Assembly: GCA_028565635.1 (NCBI GenBank)
Contig: JAOXYB010055578.1
Location: 1 to 11,182, forward strand
Direction of reading: 5' to 3'
Origin: Phoronis ovalis
Lineage: Eukaryota; Phoronida; Phoronidae
Length of the DNA stretch: 11,182 nucleotides
Numbering within the stretch: the first letter of the stretch is position 1; each line of letters opens with the position of its first letter. The notes under the pieces were generated by a model. That model was not told the origin of the DNA. It made no database searches and saw only the letters and a list, made by a program, of their open reading frames with translations. Positions 1 to 9,400 of this stretch are shown piece after piece. The translations under genes and the position numbers were made by a program.

Positions 1-348
1 AGATGGCTTTACAACTACAGAAACTACATCATATGATGGGCATCTGTCTGCACCCGCAGACCTCTTGTTAAATGTTACATGTTCTGAAAATCTATGAGCT
101 TCTTTCACTTTGAGTATTGTTCTTTGTTTCAGTAAAATTGTAATTTGACAGTCAAATACTGTCCCAACATCACTTAATTACCTAAACATGATCATTATTG
201 AAATGATGTTAATAAAGATGGTTATTATCTAACAAATTTTATGTATATTTCATCTTATGCTTTGTAATTAACACACAACAGCATTCTTTATTGAATCACT
301 CTTGAATTATCTGTGTATTTAGATTCTTTCATTATGTATTTATTTCAG
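1..348 (+). other. MITD1 intron, 3' part
   Basis: AT-rich, with stops in all frames and no match to the MITD1 segment expected just upstream of the 349 exon. It is read as the end of an intron. Bases 12-47 weakly resemble 794-840 in the next intron. Nothing else was seen. Confidence 0.6.
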
Positions 349-554
349 ATTTACAACTTTTTAAGATTCTGTGAGTTAATAGTTAAGAAATCTCCAAATG
401 TAAAGAGTATCACTTTGATGACCAGCAAAGATGATGAACAAAGAAATAATCAAGGTCAAGAGACAAGACTGAAGGAAATACAAACAGGTTTACGGAAATA
501 TAATGTGCAGTTATCAATTGATTATTCTAAGGGACTGCATGATAGGGAAATAAG
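349..554 (+). CDS. MITD1: MITD1 penultimate coding exon
   Basis: The exon follows a pyrimidine-rich TATTTCAG acceptor (ends at 348) and stops at a GTATGC donor (555). It enters in phase 0 and leaves two bases (AG) that complete an Arg codon with the next exon. It encodes residues 1-68 of the visible part, from IYNFLRF to LHDREI, including a helix [11 protein letters not shown] and the strand SITLMTS. The frame stays open both upstream (to 313) and downstream (to 684), but the family match begins and ends exactly at the splice sites. Confidence 0.93.
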
Positions 555-1473
555 GTATGCAACTTTCTTGTTGTTTCCACCATGTTCTTTTTACTGCAAA
601 CCCCTATATTACAAACAAATTTCTTTACATCCAGTTGAGTTGTCCTATTATGTTGTAGAGGCTATTTTTCAAAAAATGTTTTAAATATTGGTTGAGCTTA
701 AACGAAAAGTAATTTAAAGTGTAGTACAATGCTTTTTAGTAAAAGGCAGTATTCTAGTCTCTATTTCACCGATGGATAACTTCCTCTGACAGAGTTACAA
801 AATTACAGAAACTAAGCAATAGATGACAACTGTGTGCTGCAATGCTTACAATTATTATATATCATGGTACTACATGGGATTAGATTGTCTTACTATGGCA
901 AGAGTAGAACTAATCTGAAAGCTCCATGTTTGCAGTTATGCCATTTTTTCTACTTTGGTTAATACATAACTTGCCAGTGACTGCAAGGTAATGTGATGTG
1001 TAGTCTGCTATTAGAAGACATTTGGTATGGTATAATTATCAACATATCTCTATCATCAGTCATGCCTCTGATTGTGTGATATCTAGCGCAAACTAACTTT
1101 TTGTTCTCTCGTTGGCCTCATTATGGTTTTGAAGGATCCAATTAAAACTTTCAAAGCGAACATGTCATGCATGTTTATATAAACCAATTTTGCATCATTT
1201 GTGGGCAACTTTAAATGGTAACTGAGCTCCCCTTCCACTAGGTGCCTCTTCGAAATATTTTATCCTATTTCTTGCTGCTGACTTTTTGATTGTTTTTATT
1301 TTAGATTCGATAATGGTTGGATTTTCAAACTTGGAAGAGGGTTAGACTTTTACAAGAAAGCAGACAGTCAGTTTTCAATAGGATTCTGTGATTTTGATTT
1401 AAGACAGTGTCACGAAACAAAAATAGATATATTTCATCAGAGGCATACTGTTTCTGCATTCAGTGCCACATAA
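349..1473 (+). CDS. MITD1: MITD1, C-terminal part (two last coding exons)
   Basis: Joined exons 349-554 and 1305-1473 encode the last 124 residues of MIT domain-containing protein 1, ending in TAA at 1471-1473. Visible blocks that match the family are [10 protein letters not shown] at the start, HDREIRF across the splice junction, [30 protein letters not shown] and the end IDIFHQRHT. In the known family an N-terminal MIT domain binds ESCRT-III tails, and this C-terminal domain has a phospholipase-D-like fold without the catalytic HKD motif. It binds membrane and helps stabilise the midbody before abscission. The human protein is about 249 residues, so roughly half is present; the MIT domain exons lie left of the window. 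The last residues (VSAFSAT) extend slightly past the human end. The gene runs convergently to the CEP135-like gene. Family assignment is secure; it rests on recalled sequence, not a search. Confidence 0.93.
555..1304 (+). other. MITD1 last intron (750 bp)
   Basis: A GT-AG intron between the two MITD1 exons. It is AT-rich non-coding sequence. A small palindrome lies near 1160 (AACATG-TCATG-CATGTT). No coding, RNA or recognisable transposon sequence was seen. Confidence 0.85.
1305..1473 (+). CDS. MITD1: MITD1 last coding exon
   Basis: The acceptor TTTTATTTTAG ends at 1304. The first base completes the split Arg codon, then the exon encodes [12 protein letters not shown], a [12 protein letters not shown] segment and [11 protein letters not shown] before the stop TAA at 1471. 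The length (56 codons including stop after the split base) matches the end of the vertebrate protein apart from a few extra residues. The aromatic- and basic-rich segment WIFKLGRG belongs to the membrane-binding PLD-like domain in the family. Confidence 0.93.
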
Positions 1474-1850
1474 CCAAAATGAAGATAATGTTTTATTTGA
1501 GTTTGCAAATGTCACTGATAACATTTATTTAAACATGCAGTAACAGATGCCCATCACATTAGAGTGGTTGGTGAATATGGGCAATATGTGGTCTGTAGAT
1601 AGGGAGTGTAAATTATGAAGCATGTTTGATTTGGTAGAAGCCAGTCATAACACACACAAGTACTTCCAAACGTCGAAGGTATTTCTTATTGTATGTTCAT
1701 GAATCCACCTGTCTTTCTAGAAAGTGGCGCAATGCAACAAGCCCTTGCAGAAACAAGGCCTTATTGGAAGTAATCAAGATCAGTATAATCGACCTGTATT
1801 TACACTGTAATCAAATAAGAAGCTGATCCAATAAAAACTGATGCAGTTAT
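1474..1850 (+). other. MITD1: MITD1 3' UTR (probable)
   Basis: Sequence after the MITD1 stop up to about 15 bases past the first AATAAA on the + strand. It has no coding match. The 3' end is inferred from the hexamer only; a later AATAAA at 2474-2479 could extend it. Confidence 0.5.
1830..1835 (+). promoter_or_regulatory. Candidate poly(A) signal of MITD1
   Basis: Canonical AATAAA, the first after the MITD1 stop, 357 bases downstream. It overlaps the right arm of a perfect 8-bp inverted repeat (TTATTGGA at 1761-1768 with TCCAATAA at 1827-1834). AT richness makes chance hexamers common, so this is tentative. Confidence 0.5.
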
Positions 1851-1865
1851 TGCGAGACAAAAGCA

Positions 1866-2197
1866 TGACCTCTAAATGAAGTTTTAAGTTCATATTTAAA
1901 TTTTGCATCAAGTTTTAACAATTTGACAACTATTTACCCTTTGATTTCAGATTGACTCCATGACCTCTTGATGACCTTTACATTACAAAAATCTCATTTT
2001 TGTAATTTTCATGCTACATTAAGCTCTGAATGACCTTTTGAACTTTTCATTAAATTTAATATTTTTTTACATTTTGACCATTAAATGACATGAAACATCA
2101 TTTTGGAACTTTCATACAATTTTCAGATTTTGACCTCTCAAAGACCTATATATAAAATACTCTGCAATCTATTTGGGTAGTTGGTAACCTCTGACCT
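1866..2197. repeat. Degenerate TGACCT repeat with DR5-like spacing
   Basis: TGACCT occurs at 1866, 1961, 1972, 2031, 2131 and 2192, and TGACCA at 2075. Chance would give well below one in this span. Several are followed after exactly five bases by a related hexamer: TGACCT-N5-TGACCT (1961-1977, perfect), TGACCA-N5-TGACAT (2075-2091), TGACCT-N5-AGACCT (2131-2147) and TGACCT-N5-TGAAGT (1866-1882). Between these cores are AT-rich stretches with shared words such as ATTTTCA and CATTTTG, at intervals of roughly 44-95 bases. This looks like a decayed tandem repeat or a short dispersed element. Confidence 0.65.
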
Positions 2198-3030
2198 GGT
2201 GATTGTGATTGGTCATAGCATATGTAGTATTTTCGGATACGTAGATAGTTGAGCCTCACTGGGGATATGATTTCTACCTGTGGACTAGATTGTAAAAGTT
2301 AAATGGAGGATGATTGATGTGATAGTGTTTCACATAATTTTAACTACACCTCATTGTCATGTCGTTAATATGGTAACCTGCCTTTAATGATTTTTTCTGC
2401 TCATAGGTGTAATATTATATTGCCAGAGCCCATAAAGGTGTTACAATAATATGCAGAAAACAATCTGAGCTAAAATAAATGAAATCTGATGAGTATGTTT
2501 CACAGAAATAATAATTATCCTACAGATTGAAGTAAACTGAAATAAGGGGTGTGTTTGTCTATTACTCTTTACAGTCATATACAGAAATTTTAACCTAAAA
2601 ATGCACAAAAGATTTAAATACAGCTTTTTACAATTTTATTAAAATATATAAATTATTAGATTAATGACAAAATGATTGTTTGCAAATTATGAACACAATG
2701 ACACAAAATTAATTTACATATATGCACACGAGAGATGATCTACAAAATTACTTTAATGACCATATTAAACCAATATTACTGGTATTCAATGTGAGAGAAT
2801 CTCGGTTCAACAAATTTATGTTAGGTAAATTATGGACCCTTAACAAATTGAATAACCAAATGCAAATTACACATTTAAAAACTTGGTTGCTAAACTTTGA
2901 TAACAATGTTACGGGGAAGTCATTTTCTCAGCAAAGTATGTCGTAAGGTTTCACAATGCATGTTTAATATTAAAAGATGTACATATTAAAATATATCTTC
3001 TGACATTTTAAATATGAAATAAGGTTCAAT
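2198..3030. other. Convergent intergenic region
   Basis: AT-rich sequence between the two gene ends. No protein family match was found. The only long open frame (2722-2946, +) is low-complexity and unconvincing. It contains AATAAA on the + strand at 2474-2479, on the - strand at 2635-2640, and an 8-bp inverted repeat TTTTCTGC/GCAGAAAA (2393-2400 with 2453-2460). Confidence 0.6.
2635..2640 (-). promoter_or_regulatory. Alternative distal poly(A) signal of the CEP135-like gene
   Basis: AATAAA on the - strand, 753 bases past the stop. If used, the 3'UTR would reach about 2615, close to the + strand AATAAA at 2474. Confidence 0.3.
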
Positions 3031-3033
3031 TTT

Positions 3034-3039
3034 TTTATT
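3034..3039 (-). promoter_or_regulatory. Candidate poly(A) signal of the CEP135-like gene
   Basis: TTTATT on + is AATAAA on the - strand, 354 bases after the CEP135-like stop codon, in an A/T-rich context. A second AATAAA at 2635-2640 is an alternative about 400 bases further on. Choosing between them needs transcript 3' ends. Confidence 0.45.
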
Positions 3040-3392
3040 AAAATAATTATACTACATTCAAAAACTATACAACACGGAAGTTTGAGCAAATCTATATATT
3101 ATTCAGGCCACAAAATAATGAACATTCTATCACTAAGAATAGTGGCAGTGACTTTTACACAAAAATATCAGATGCTTTTTGGTAACTTTTCCAAGCATTA
3201 GCAAGGTCCTAGAACTACAATGCTTTTGATTAAAATTAATCAATAATTAGACACATCACATCATCATTTGTGTTGATCTGGAAAGTAACAGAAACTATTT
3301 TCATACGGTTATCTGCTCTGCTGTAGGACCAGATCCGTGATGCAATAATCTTATCAAAATGACATCATATTTTGCTACTATGCACGCATTCA
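3040..3392 (-). other. CEP135-like 3' UTR (probable)
   Basis: Sequence between the stop at 3393 and the first - strand AATAAA. No conserved coding frame continues past the TGA. The extent is inferred from the hexamer position only. Confidence 0.5.
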
Positions 3393-3465
3393 TCATCTGT
3401 CATCATCCAAAAATGATCTTCGACTATGCTGCGAATGAATTGGTGACATAGAACGTGATGGACTC
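3393..3465 (-). CDS. CEP135: CEP135-like terminal coding exon K
   Basis: Acceptor ATTTTTACAG, then the last residues SPSRSMSPIHSQHSRRSF and LDDDR followed by TGA (3393-3395). The phase fits exon J exactly. Four SP-type dipeptides across exons J/K in basic context are potential proline-directed phosphorylation sites (inference). Homology is weak in this tail, so the exon is supported mainly by phase, splice sites and composition. Confidence 0.82.
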
Positions 3466-6400
3466 CTGTAAAAATAAAAACGTATCTTGCATGCTGCTTC
3501 TGACGAGGCACAACAGTTTCGTATTTATAAACAGTTGTCAGTAACACTGACAGTTTGCAGCACTGCACTCTGTTAATTTATGTTTGCTTTTACAATTTTA
3601 GAAATTTCAAAAGAACATAATTTAACATAGCTCATAACAATATTGTCTTACATGATTTTTACAACTTTCTAAAAGCACAAAAGTATAACTGTGGTGTACA
3701 GAATTTTAGTTCTTCCATGGTTTCTTACCTGGGGCTTAATGGTCGACTGAGTCTTGAAGTAGTTCGTGTAGTGTCACCAGGTGGAGGGGTTAAACCGTGT
3801 CTCCTTAACTCCTGAATAGTCCTCTCCCTACAATATGAAGTCATACTATTCAGTATTCAACTACAACAATCACTTGCTAATAAAACAACGCTTTTAAAAT
3901 TCAAACATCTCAAGTTCTTTGACCTGCATATCCATTAAAAAATGCCTGGAACTGTGAGTGCTGTTAACAGATACAGCATTACCATGTTTTATTGATATCC
4001 ATTTTAACAGAACACTTAACTTCAAAGAATCGAATTTGATTGTAAACAGCAATTAAAAATTTGCATCTTAATGAAAGCACCACATTGATTACTAACACCA
4101 AAAGAAATTTATTGCCAAAGCTGTGACAAACTTTATTGATTTTAAACATCTACAGAACAGAAATTTAACTTTACCATCATGTCATAAAACTTGCCACCAG
4201 TGATGAAGATGTTAAGATTGTTTCCGATTTTTTTGGTCTACAGTTACCCAAATTAAATTAAATAATCTGAATTTGTTACCTTTCAAAACGTTCACTAGTG
4301 AGATTTCTTCGGAGTCTGTCAATATCTGATTCTAAATCGGCATTTCTTGCACGCAAAGTTGAAATTTCACGAGCTTGACTCTCCCTGTAAACAGAATATA
4401 TGTAAAAAAAATTAACACTGTCAATAACTACATATATTTGCATTATACAGAATCATTTCAGATATTATTTATTTGGAACATACATGTAAACAAAATTAGG
4501 CAATTATAGACTTATAAATTTGGCTTTTATAACTGCATATCTTGTACTTTTCTTAAGAACTTAATAATTAATTTTATAGTAAAAGATACAAATATAATGT
4601 GTAGATAATATTAAGTTTCCTTTATTATTATAAAAGCTTTCAGAACCATCTGATTTCACCGGGCCTTAGCCATGTGGAATTAAACTGTGTTGCTATTCCA
4701 GTGGTATTTGCTTTGAATGTAAACAAGTCGGTAGCTATTGACATTGACACAACGTTGCTTTCTGAAAGTATCTCACTTGTAAAAAATGTATGTATAAACT
4801 TTTGACACAAAAACCTCAAAACACTATGATTTTTTGGACCCCAATAAACTTACATTTTGCTTTCATTAAGAGTGAGCCTATCTCTTAGCAGTTGAATTTC
4901 AGAATGTTTTTCCTGAGCACCAAGTTGAATTTGGAATTCTTTTTCTCGATTTGTCTGTAGTAAATTTTCTAAGTTTTTAACAGAAGCTCTTTCACTGTTC
5001 AGCTGACTACGAAGAATATCCATCTCTTGCTTCAAGTCATCCATCTGGTTTTGAAGCTGAAATTAACATACATATGATAGCATTGATTATAAATCTTTTT
5101 TCTGGAGGTATGTAAAACTTACACATGAACATTGATGGTGTTCATATTCACATTATCTTGTAACATTAACACAAGCCTTATATGAGATACACAATAAATT
5201 AAACACTGAAGAAAAATTAGTTGGCTGCCTAGAAAATATTATCCTTGATAATTTGCATTGGAGTAACCCTTTTGTATTTTAAGTTGCATATTACCTTACA
5301 AACCAATCAAAATTGCAACCAGGTCCACAAACTCATGACTTCTGACAACTAAGTATAGCAATACAGAACGCAAAAGTAAAGCATTCAGTAATCATTCTAA
5401 CCATTTTTTTTAGATACTATACTATCGATAGTTTTCATAGAATTGAACCCATAAATGAAACTGTTATATTTTTAAGTAAAGTAAACTTAAACCTCAACAA
5501 CCACATAATAACACCCTTAGTAGAATAATGTCATAAAAACAGTGTTATTCATACCTGTTCTTGTTCAATGTGTTTGGCATTTAGTTGCCTTTGAAGACTG
5601 TCTTTGGTGGATTCTAATTTTGAACACAAATCCCGCACAGCTGCGAGATCACACTGTGTGGTATACTTTTCATCTTCAACAACACGTAAACTATCATCTT
5701 GCTTGGAGACAGATCTTGTAAGCTGTGAAATCTGTGACTCATATGCCTGTTGGGCATGTAAATGCTGCCAAAAAAATAAATAAGTTTCATTTCAATTCTA
5801 AAAGGCAGGACTAACTTCATTACACATTTATAGTTGGGGAAAATGTAGTCCGATAAATGTTTACCTACTTCTTGAGCGTGATGAGGTACCCACTAAAGAG
5901 AATTCACAACTGTGAACAAAAGGTCTAGGAACATAATTCAGAGGCAGTGATTATAAGATTCAGTATATAAGAATTAATGAGATATTGTTCTCATCGCAAG
6001 GTTAATTAACTAGTCAACATTTTTGAAATAACCTATAAAGCTACAAAAACGTGAAGTTTGGTGTTTTTATAGGTGTGAATGCCCCTCGTATGTCTCATCG
6101 TGCTCAGATGATTCGTAAAGTAAGGTAACATCTATCGGATGCTCATGTTTCCCCGACTATAATTGGTGTTGCACATTTGATTTATTGAATCTGAGAATTA
6201 AAAAATTGGACTTTCATGAGCACTGACCATTTCCACATGGCAGCTGAATTTATTACTTATTAAGTTTAATTCTTAACAGTAAAAGATTTAGCTGTGTCAT
6301 ATTTGTTCAGCTAAGCAAAATTTAAAAGTCAGAGAAACTGTTTAGTAGCTATATAGTTTTTACATAAAAATTATTTCTGCAAAGTTTCAACTACGTATAT

Positions 6401-9400
6401 TCCAGGTTTTATTGACTTATATTCTTTTAAATTTTACGTTCCAAAAATGCAATGTTTTAACTCAAAATGCTTATATACAATATACATACCTCTCGAATTT
6501 CCCTCTCCAATAAATCAATTTTCTCACGTAATCGTCTACATTCTGAATCCCGAGTAGCAACTTCTAATCTTAAACTGGAACTTTGACTTTCCAGTTGATG
6601 TGTTTGGGTTGAATATTTCTCTGCTTCCATACTTAGAGATCGGTACTGTGTCAATAGGTCACTTCGTTCGTCCTCCTAAATTTTGCCAAACATTAAAACA
6701 TTACTGAAATTCAAAAGTATGCAAACAAATCTTGGGCAAAATTATGCATTGGAATATTCGAAAGTATTAATGCCTGCAGCTAGTGAGCTCTAGCTGAGAG
6801 GAAGTATTATAAACATATCTTATTCCTGTAACATTCACGTCATTTGGTTTAGAATAAAAAAAACAATAAAATTGAATAACATATTTTTGAGAAGACCTAG
6901 GACAATACCTCAAGAATATTCAATCTGCTCTAGTATTATATTTATATTCAGTCAAGCATAGATCATAGAACAAGAAAAAATTGTCTTACAAACATCAGAG
7001 ATTGCTTGTACTGATACTGTCTTCTCATGAATGTTTGTTAAACCTCGTCCCTAACACTAAATAGTGAGTAATTCAGCAGTAGAATATCCATGAAGCCTTT
7101 CTTAACATGTCATCATGAAGCTGGAGCATTCATGGTGCAAGTGTTAAGTTATTTGCATAGTTGACTATATTGAACTGTAGGAATACCTTTGCAGCTAAAA
7201 TTTCTTCAATTCGCTTAACTTCCATGATGTAGTCCTGGACCTGTTCTTTCAGTTGTTCCCCCTCATTCAGTGTGTCTTGTAAGTCAGAACCAAGACTCTA
7301 AAAATATAACTTTAATATAATATAGGTGACAGGAGAACCTACACTTTGATGTATCATTATGCTTAAAGTAATGAAGCAATACATATGAAATGTTGTACAA
7401 AGATAATATAACTGACATTATTTGGCTACCAGTTGTAAGAAATAAAATAAAAATCAAGTTCTGCGCCAGAGATTTTTCTATATTAATTTTTGATAAACTC
7501 TTAAAGGCACTTATTCTGTTTTGAACCTGTCTATGTCCATACAAAAATCAATTTACTTTTTTTATTTATTTCAAGAATTAATTTCTTTGAATATAAATTG
7601 ATTTACCCAAGTGTTCAAATCGTTACCACGAAACTGAAATTGTTCGAAAAGTCCTAGCGTTAAAATCTATTTCTGGTTGAAAAATGGCTGTTAAAATTCT
7701 TACAACCTGATTGGCGAACTCGGAAATCCCCTAACATACAGCCCCTCTTAGCAGATAACGTTTTGTCCGACTTTATAACATAGACCTTAATGAATATATT
7801 TGAAGAAAATAGCAGGCTAATTTAATTTGTAATTAATAATATTAATCTGCTCATCTCTCACTTTTAGTATGATATATATGACAATTACATGTACCTCAAC
7901 ACACTAAAATGAAATTATTAAAGACAGAACACATCCTGCTGAAAGCTATGTCTTTGGATAAGTTTACGTTACATATTAGTTACTTACCTTCACTGCACTA
8001 CCTATGCGAAGTAACAAACCTGAGATTAAGTGGGGACTAAAATTCATACAAATTGAGAAAAATGGCACATATAAAACAACATTATCTGATTTGTTAGTTT
8101 TAAAGTTTAAAGATAATAACAACTATTTCATATTTTATAATAATTAGTACATATGTAGAAACTGTAAAATTGCCTCTAACCTGATTTTCTCTAGTCATGA
8201 CACCCAGATCATCTTGCAGCCGATGATTTTCCCTCATGGCAACTTCGCGACCCCGTTGGCTCTCTGAAAGTTCCTCTTGAGTACTGTCTAATTGTCGACG
8301 TAAACTCTTCAGTTCCCGGTCCTTCAGTCTATTCTCCTCTACTGCATGCCTAGGGAACAGTAAACAGACATCTCAAACCAAGTTTACATTAAATGTTCAA
8401 AGGTTAGGGCAGTATTGTTCATCATAATTCATTCATGGTATATTTAAAGTTAAAATACCAACAGAGAAGAAGCCAGAACAATACAGACAAAAATTGTTTG
8501 GTTGATTTTTAAAAACGAACTACAAGAGTCCAAGTGGGATACAGGTGGAATAGATATTTTCATCATTAACCTGCATCTGCACAATTATTCAAACACTGAT
8601 CAGACCATCAAGCACAAAATCCATTACATAATAGCAACCAGCCATCCAGTAACCTCATCAGTTAATAGTCTTCTCATGCAAGCCTGATCCAGCCTCTCCC
8701 CTTAATATTACACATCCAAACCAAGCAAATATTAAATAGAAATTATTAAAGATCTTCAAAAATAAAAACATATTTCGAATTTTTTCCTGTTAATATAAGG
8801 TTTGTAATATAGTATAAAACATTTAATCAATAATTTCTTCTGCAACAAGTTTGTTTCCTGTTTTTTTAAAGCCAAATAAACCTTTATTTATAGTGTAATT
8901 GATTGCTAGTTTGCATCTGTATAAAAACAGAAAAAAATGAGGTATCACCTGATGGTACAGCTGTGAGGAGATTCTATCCCTTGAAACACATAGAGCACAG
9001 AGAAAACCAAAAAAGATTTAGAAGAGAAATGTATTCCAAGTAAAGAATATTCCCATAGAACAGGGTGCTGTGGCACTTTGGAAGTTCTATTTTGCTTTAA
9101 ACAGAAACTGGTGAGAGTAACAGTGTGTGTAAATGTGACAGTCTGTCAATCGAAGGAATGGAGTTAAAATCACTTCATACTGGTAATAACTAGTTCGGAA
9201 GTCAGAGAGACCATGTCTACTTACTCTAACTGTCCTTCTACTTCACCCAGCTGTAACTTCATATCATCAATTAATCTTTCCTGCAATAAACAATTTAAAT
9301 GTTGTCATAAAAATTTATGTATCATTCAGGAACTAAACTGGCAATTGTTTAAGTCACCCAACACAACAATTTTGCTAATATACAATCAGGAGAGTGTATG

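Noticed and set aside
34-1556. 14-base inverted match TGATGGGCATCTGT (34-47) with 1543-1556
   Set aside because: A single 14-base match between two strands is expected about once by chance in a window of this size, and the flanks do not align convincingly.
2393-2460. Inverted words TTTTCTGC/GCAGAAAA enclosing two AGGTGT-like direct repeats
   Set aside because: Only eight bases of stem with a 52-base loop in AT-rich DNA; too weak to call an element or an RNA structure.
2722-2946. 74-codon + strand open frame between the genes
   Set aside because: Low-complexity, Asn/Leu-rich, no family match, no supporting splice or start context. It lies in the likely 3' flank of the - strand gene.
3365-3568. 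67-codon - strand open frame across the last intron
   Set aside because: It runs through the exon K acceptor in a frame that does not match exon J's phase; the phase-correct frame ends at TGA 3393-3395.
5614-5820. 68-codon - strand open frame
   Set aside because: It overlaps exon G in another register; the family match is in the other frame and stops at the splice acceptor.
7986-8035. Possible extra - strand exon before a GTAAGT donor-like site in intron D-E
   Set aside because: With the plausible acceptors (CTCAG near 8021, TTTAG near 8040) the phase-0 frame hits TAG within a few codons. The family alignment across exons D and E also has no gap to fill.
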